DNA of 64,000 nucleotides from assembly GCA_050633585.1 (NCBI GenBank), contig JBOEGT010000014.1, positions 4,360 to 68,359 on the forward strand. Reading direction: 5' to 3'. The DNA is from CALKZN01 sp050633585 (GTDB taxonomy: Bacteria; Pseudomonadota; Gammaproteobacteria; Arenicellales; Arenicellaceae). Position numbers and translations under genes: made by a program. This document shows positions 62,296-64,000 of the stretch, in pieces (within the stretch, counting starts at the first letter, position 1; every line of letters begins with the position of its first letter). Below the pieces are notes generated by a model. The model was not told where the DNA came from. It saw only the letters and a list, made by a program, of their open reading frames with translations, and did not search any database.

Positions 62296-64000
62296 ATGCG
62301 CAAGTCGGTACTCATTGTTATAGGTGTTATTGGTGCGTTGCTAGTCGCGGATCATTTCCATTTTCGTGATCAAAGGCATAAACCTGATGCATTTACTGTG
62401 AGTGAAGAGTTTTTGCGTAAAGGGGTTCTCGGAAGGATTCTGAAAGAAAAGGGTTTGATTCAAAGTAGTGCTGGTTCGCAGACGTTAGCAACGAATGATA
62501 TGTGTGCTGAAGACTCATCTGTTGAGGGTTATGACTACCACAATACATATAGATTGCGTTTTAAATTACGAAGCTCGACTGTTGATGATGTGAATGTGGA
62601 AATCAATTTTCCCAAGGCTAGTTCATATCGAAAACTCATTAAGGTAATTCGTGTACAGCCAGGAAGGCACTTTTACGCCTTGGATTTTGTGGCTCATAAA
62701 GACTTGGATTTCCATATCACATTTTCTACAAAGCCGAGAGGTCAGATTATCCTTGGTGATATCTTGGTTGATGGTCGTTTTGGACGAACACAGACGTTAT
62801 TAAAAGGTGGGGAGCCTATTTCAGGTAAGTTTGATAAGTTAATGGCGCTTAGCTTAAGTGATGTTGATGATAGTTTTCAAGGCGTTGAACTAGCGCCGAC
62901 TAACAGTAAAGTTGTTTATTCTGTTGTAGGTGGTTTGAGTGATGATCTGTATTCAGGAGTATTTCCGGGCAAGAAGAATCACGGTTTTTGTCGTTATGTG
63001 GCGTATAAGCCAAAAAAATTAACGCCTGTCACTCAACGTGTTGTGCCAACGGTTAAATTGCATGTTGAAGAGCAGTTCTTGTATGGAGAGCAAGGTATTG
63101 TTGATAATAAAGAAGGTAAGGGGCGAGCGTGGGAAGTGCCTGTTGAGTACAGTGTGCAGAACCAAGGGCTGGTTTCTCAACATGTGGCTGGTTTGAGGTT
63201 TCACGGAGGTACCCCAGGCCGGAAAAAAAATATCAATAGTTTTCGTGTGAATGCGCGTAGTGCTTACGGTAAACCAACACTTGATATGAAAGCGTTGATG
63301 GGGCGTGAGCGTGAGGTTGGCATGAAGGGAGTAGTGTTTAAATATACCTATCATGCGTATGACTTAAATAAGACCATTTACAACCCATATAATCATGCTT
63401 TGGCGTTAGATGTAGCTAATGCAATTGGTGCGTTGGTGCCAGCTCATCAGCTTGTGGATTTGCATATTAATGATGAATCTTACGGTTTGTATTTGGCTAT
63501 GGAGCATCTATCCAAGCGTTCCGCAAAGTATTGGTTAGGGAAAGATGATATAAAAATATTTACCTATAAAAAGTTTAACGACGATCATCAAAAATTTGCT
63601 TTGCTGTATCCGATTGGTGAAATTCTGAAAAAGAAGGGTGAAGATGCTTTTGCGCGATTTTTGGAATCGTATGATGTAGATAATGTGATCAATTCAATTA
63701 TCTTAAGCGCGTATGTTTCAGATGATGACTATTGTCAGGGTATTGAAATTTCTGACAGAGTCGGTGATTCGTTAGAAATGCATATCACTAGTGTTAATTG
63801 GGATCTAGATCATGCATTTTTATCCTTTGATGGTAAGGGTTATACAATGCCTGTTGAGCGACAAGGTATTGGTCAAGGTTTTGATATATTGAAGCAAAAT
63901 AAGCCGCACAGTCAAAGCCTTTGTCCAAGGAAGTGGGTTTACTCCCATCTTTATACTGAGTCAAAGCAATTTCGGGATTTGATTCGACAGCGCTTAGAGG
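62296..64000 (+). CDS. CotH-kinase-family protein, 3' end beyond the window
   Basis: The frame opens at ATG 62296, 16 bases after the DUF4956 stop, and stays open for 568 codons to the right edge. An N-terminal hydrophobic segment (VLIVIGVIGALLVADHF, 4-20) should export or anchor it. A beta-rich region (about 60-280) precedes CotH motifs: RFHGGTPGRKKNINSFRVNA (about 300), YGLYLAMEHLSKR (about 395) and NWDLDHAF (about 500, holding the metal/catalytic Asp residues). CotH of Bacillus phosphorylates coat proteins, so an extracytoplasmic kinase is likely. The Shine-Dalgarno is weak, suggesting coupling to the upstream gene. Confidence 0.88.
   Translation, partial: MRKSVLIVIGVIGALLVADHFHFRDQRHKPDAFTVSEEFLRKGVLGRILKEKGLIQSSAGSQTLATNDMCAEDSSVEGYDYHNTYRLRFKLRSSTVDDVNVEINFPKASSYRKLIKVIRVQPGRHFYALDFVAHKDLDFHITFSTKPRGQIILGDILVDGRFGRTQTLLKGGEPISGKFDKLMALSLSDVDDSFQGVELAPTNSKVVYSVVGGLSDDLYSGVFPGKKNHGFCRYVAYKPKKLTPVTQRVVPTVKLHVEEQFLYGEQGIVDNKEGKGRAWEVPVEYSVQNQGLVSQHVAGLRFHGGTPGRKKNINSFRVNARSAYGKPTLDMKALMGREREVGMKGVVFKYTYHAYDLNKTIYNPYNHALALDVANAIGALVPAHQLVDLHINDESYGLYLAMEHLSKRSAKYWLGKDDIKIFTYKKFNDDHQKFALLYPIGEILKKKGEDAFARFLESYDVDNVINSIILSAYVSDDDYCQGIEISDRVGDSLEMHITSVNWDLDHAFLSFDGKGYTMPVERQGIGQGFDILKQNKPHSQSLCPRKWVYSHLYTESKQFRDLIRQRLE

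Noticed and set aside
1..64000. CRISPR arrays, tRNA or rRNA genes, insertion sequences, prophage
   Set aside because: No regularly spaced repeats, tRNA T-arm patterns, transposase or phage-like frames were found by reading. A dedicated search such as tRNAscan would be needed to exclude a missed tRNA.

Overview
The window reads as chromosome of a low-GC (about 43-45% by eye), probably marine gammaproteobacterium. The evidence is the gene set: fabA-fabB, cmoA-cmoB, erpA, coq7, NsrR-Hmp, NtrC/sigma-54-type nitrogen control, and the order DUF6776-type gene, bactofilin, erpA, anmK, M23 peptidase, tyrS, which resembles Pseudomonadales/Oceanospirillales genomes. I cannot name the genus. I saw no rRNA, tRNA, CRISPR array, insertion sequence or prophage. 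Coding is dense, and most intergenic gaps hold terminators or recognisable regulatory RNA or DNA sites.

Positions 1-10.7 kb are accessory metabolism. A nitric-oxide sensor (nsrR, cut by the left edge) is divergent from its flavohaemoglobin target hmp, with a near-consensus NsrR box between them. Next is a TRAP transporter (dctP-dctQ-dctM), a divergent LysR regulator, and an amidohydrolase-CobW GTPase pair. The promoters of the transporter and of the amidohydrolase share a 62-bp element, so these genes look like one LysR-controlled module for an unidentified substrate: uptake, hydrolysis and perhaps metal loading of the hydrolase. An orphan glycine-betaine-type binding protein and a GntR regulator follow and share a different operator-like sequence.

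Positions 10.7-23.5 kb hold a small PLA2-like secreted protein, yheS, greB and trpS, then the nitrate ABC transporter nrtABC behind an NtrC site and a sigma-54 promoter. It is followed by nearly the whole molybdenum cofactor pathway (moaA facing moeA-moaB-mobA-moaE-moaD-moaC). Nitrate uptake and Moco supply are adjacent, but nitrate reductase itself is not in the window.

Positions 23.6-46.7 kb are mixed. They include a hybrid sensor kinase, a LysR-GST-flavoprotein-cytochrome c group, gcvT-gcvP under a tandem glycine riboswitch (gcvH absent), an RraA-like protein, a long-form dCTP deaminase, acetolactate synthase under a classical leader-peptide attenuator, cmoA-cmoB, an AEC transporter, fabA-fabB, haem A synthase and coq7.

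Positions 46.7-58.5 kb are mostly core genes: rplM-rpsI with a long structured upstream region, an uncharacterised membrane-anchored protein, a TIGR01777 epimerase, hinT, argC, a bactofilin, erpA, anmK, an M23 peptidase and tyrS. The last 5.5 kb (58.5-64.0 kb) is a co-directional locus that I consider the best candidate for an undescribed system: a flippase-like membrane protein fused to a TolB-type propeller, a VTC-type (triphosphate tunnel) protein, a DUF4956 membrane protein and a CotH-kinase-like protein cut by the right edge.
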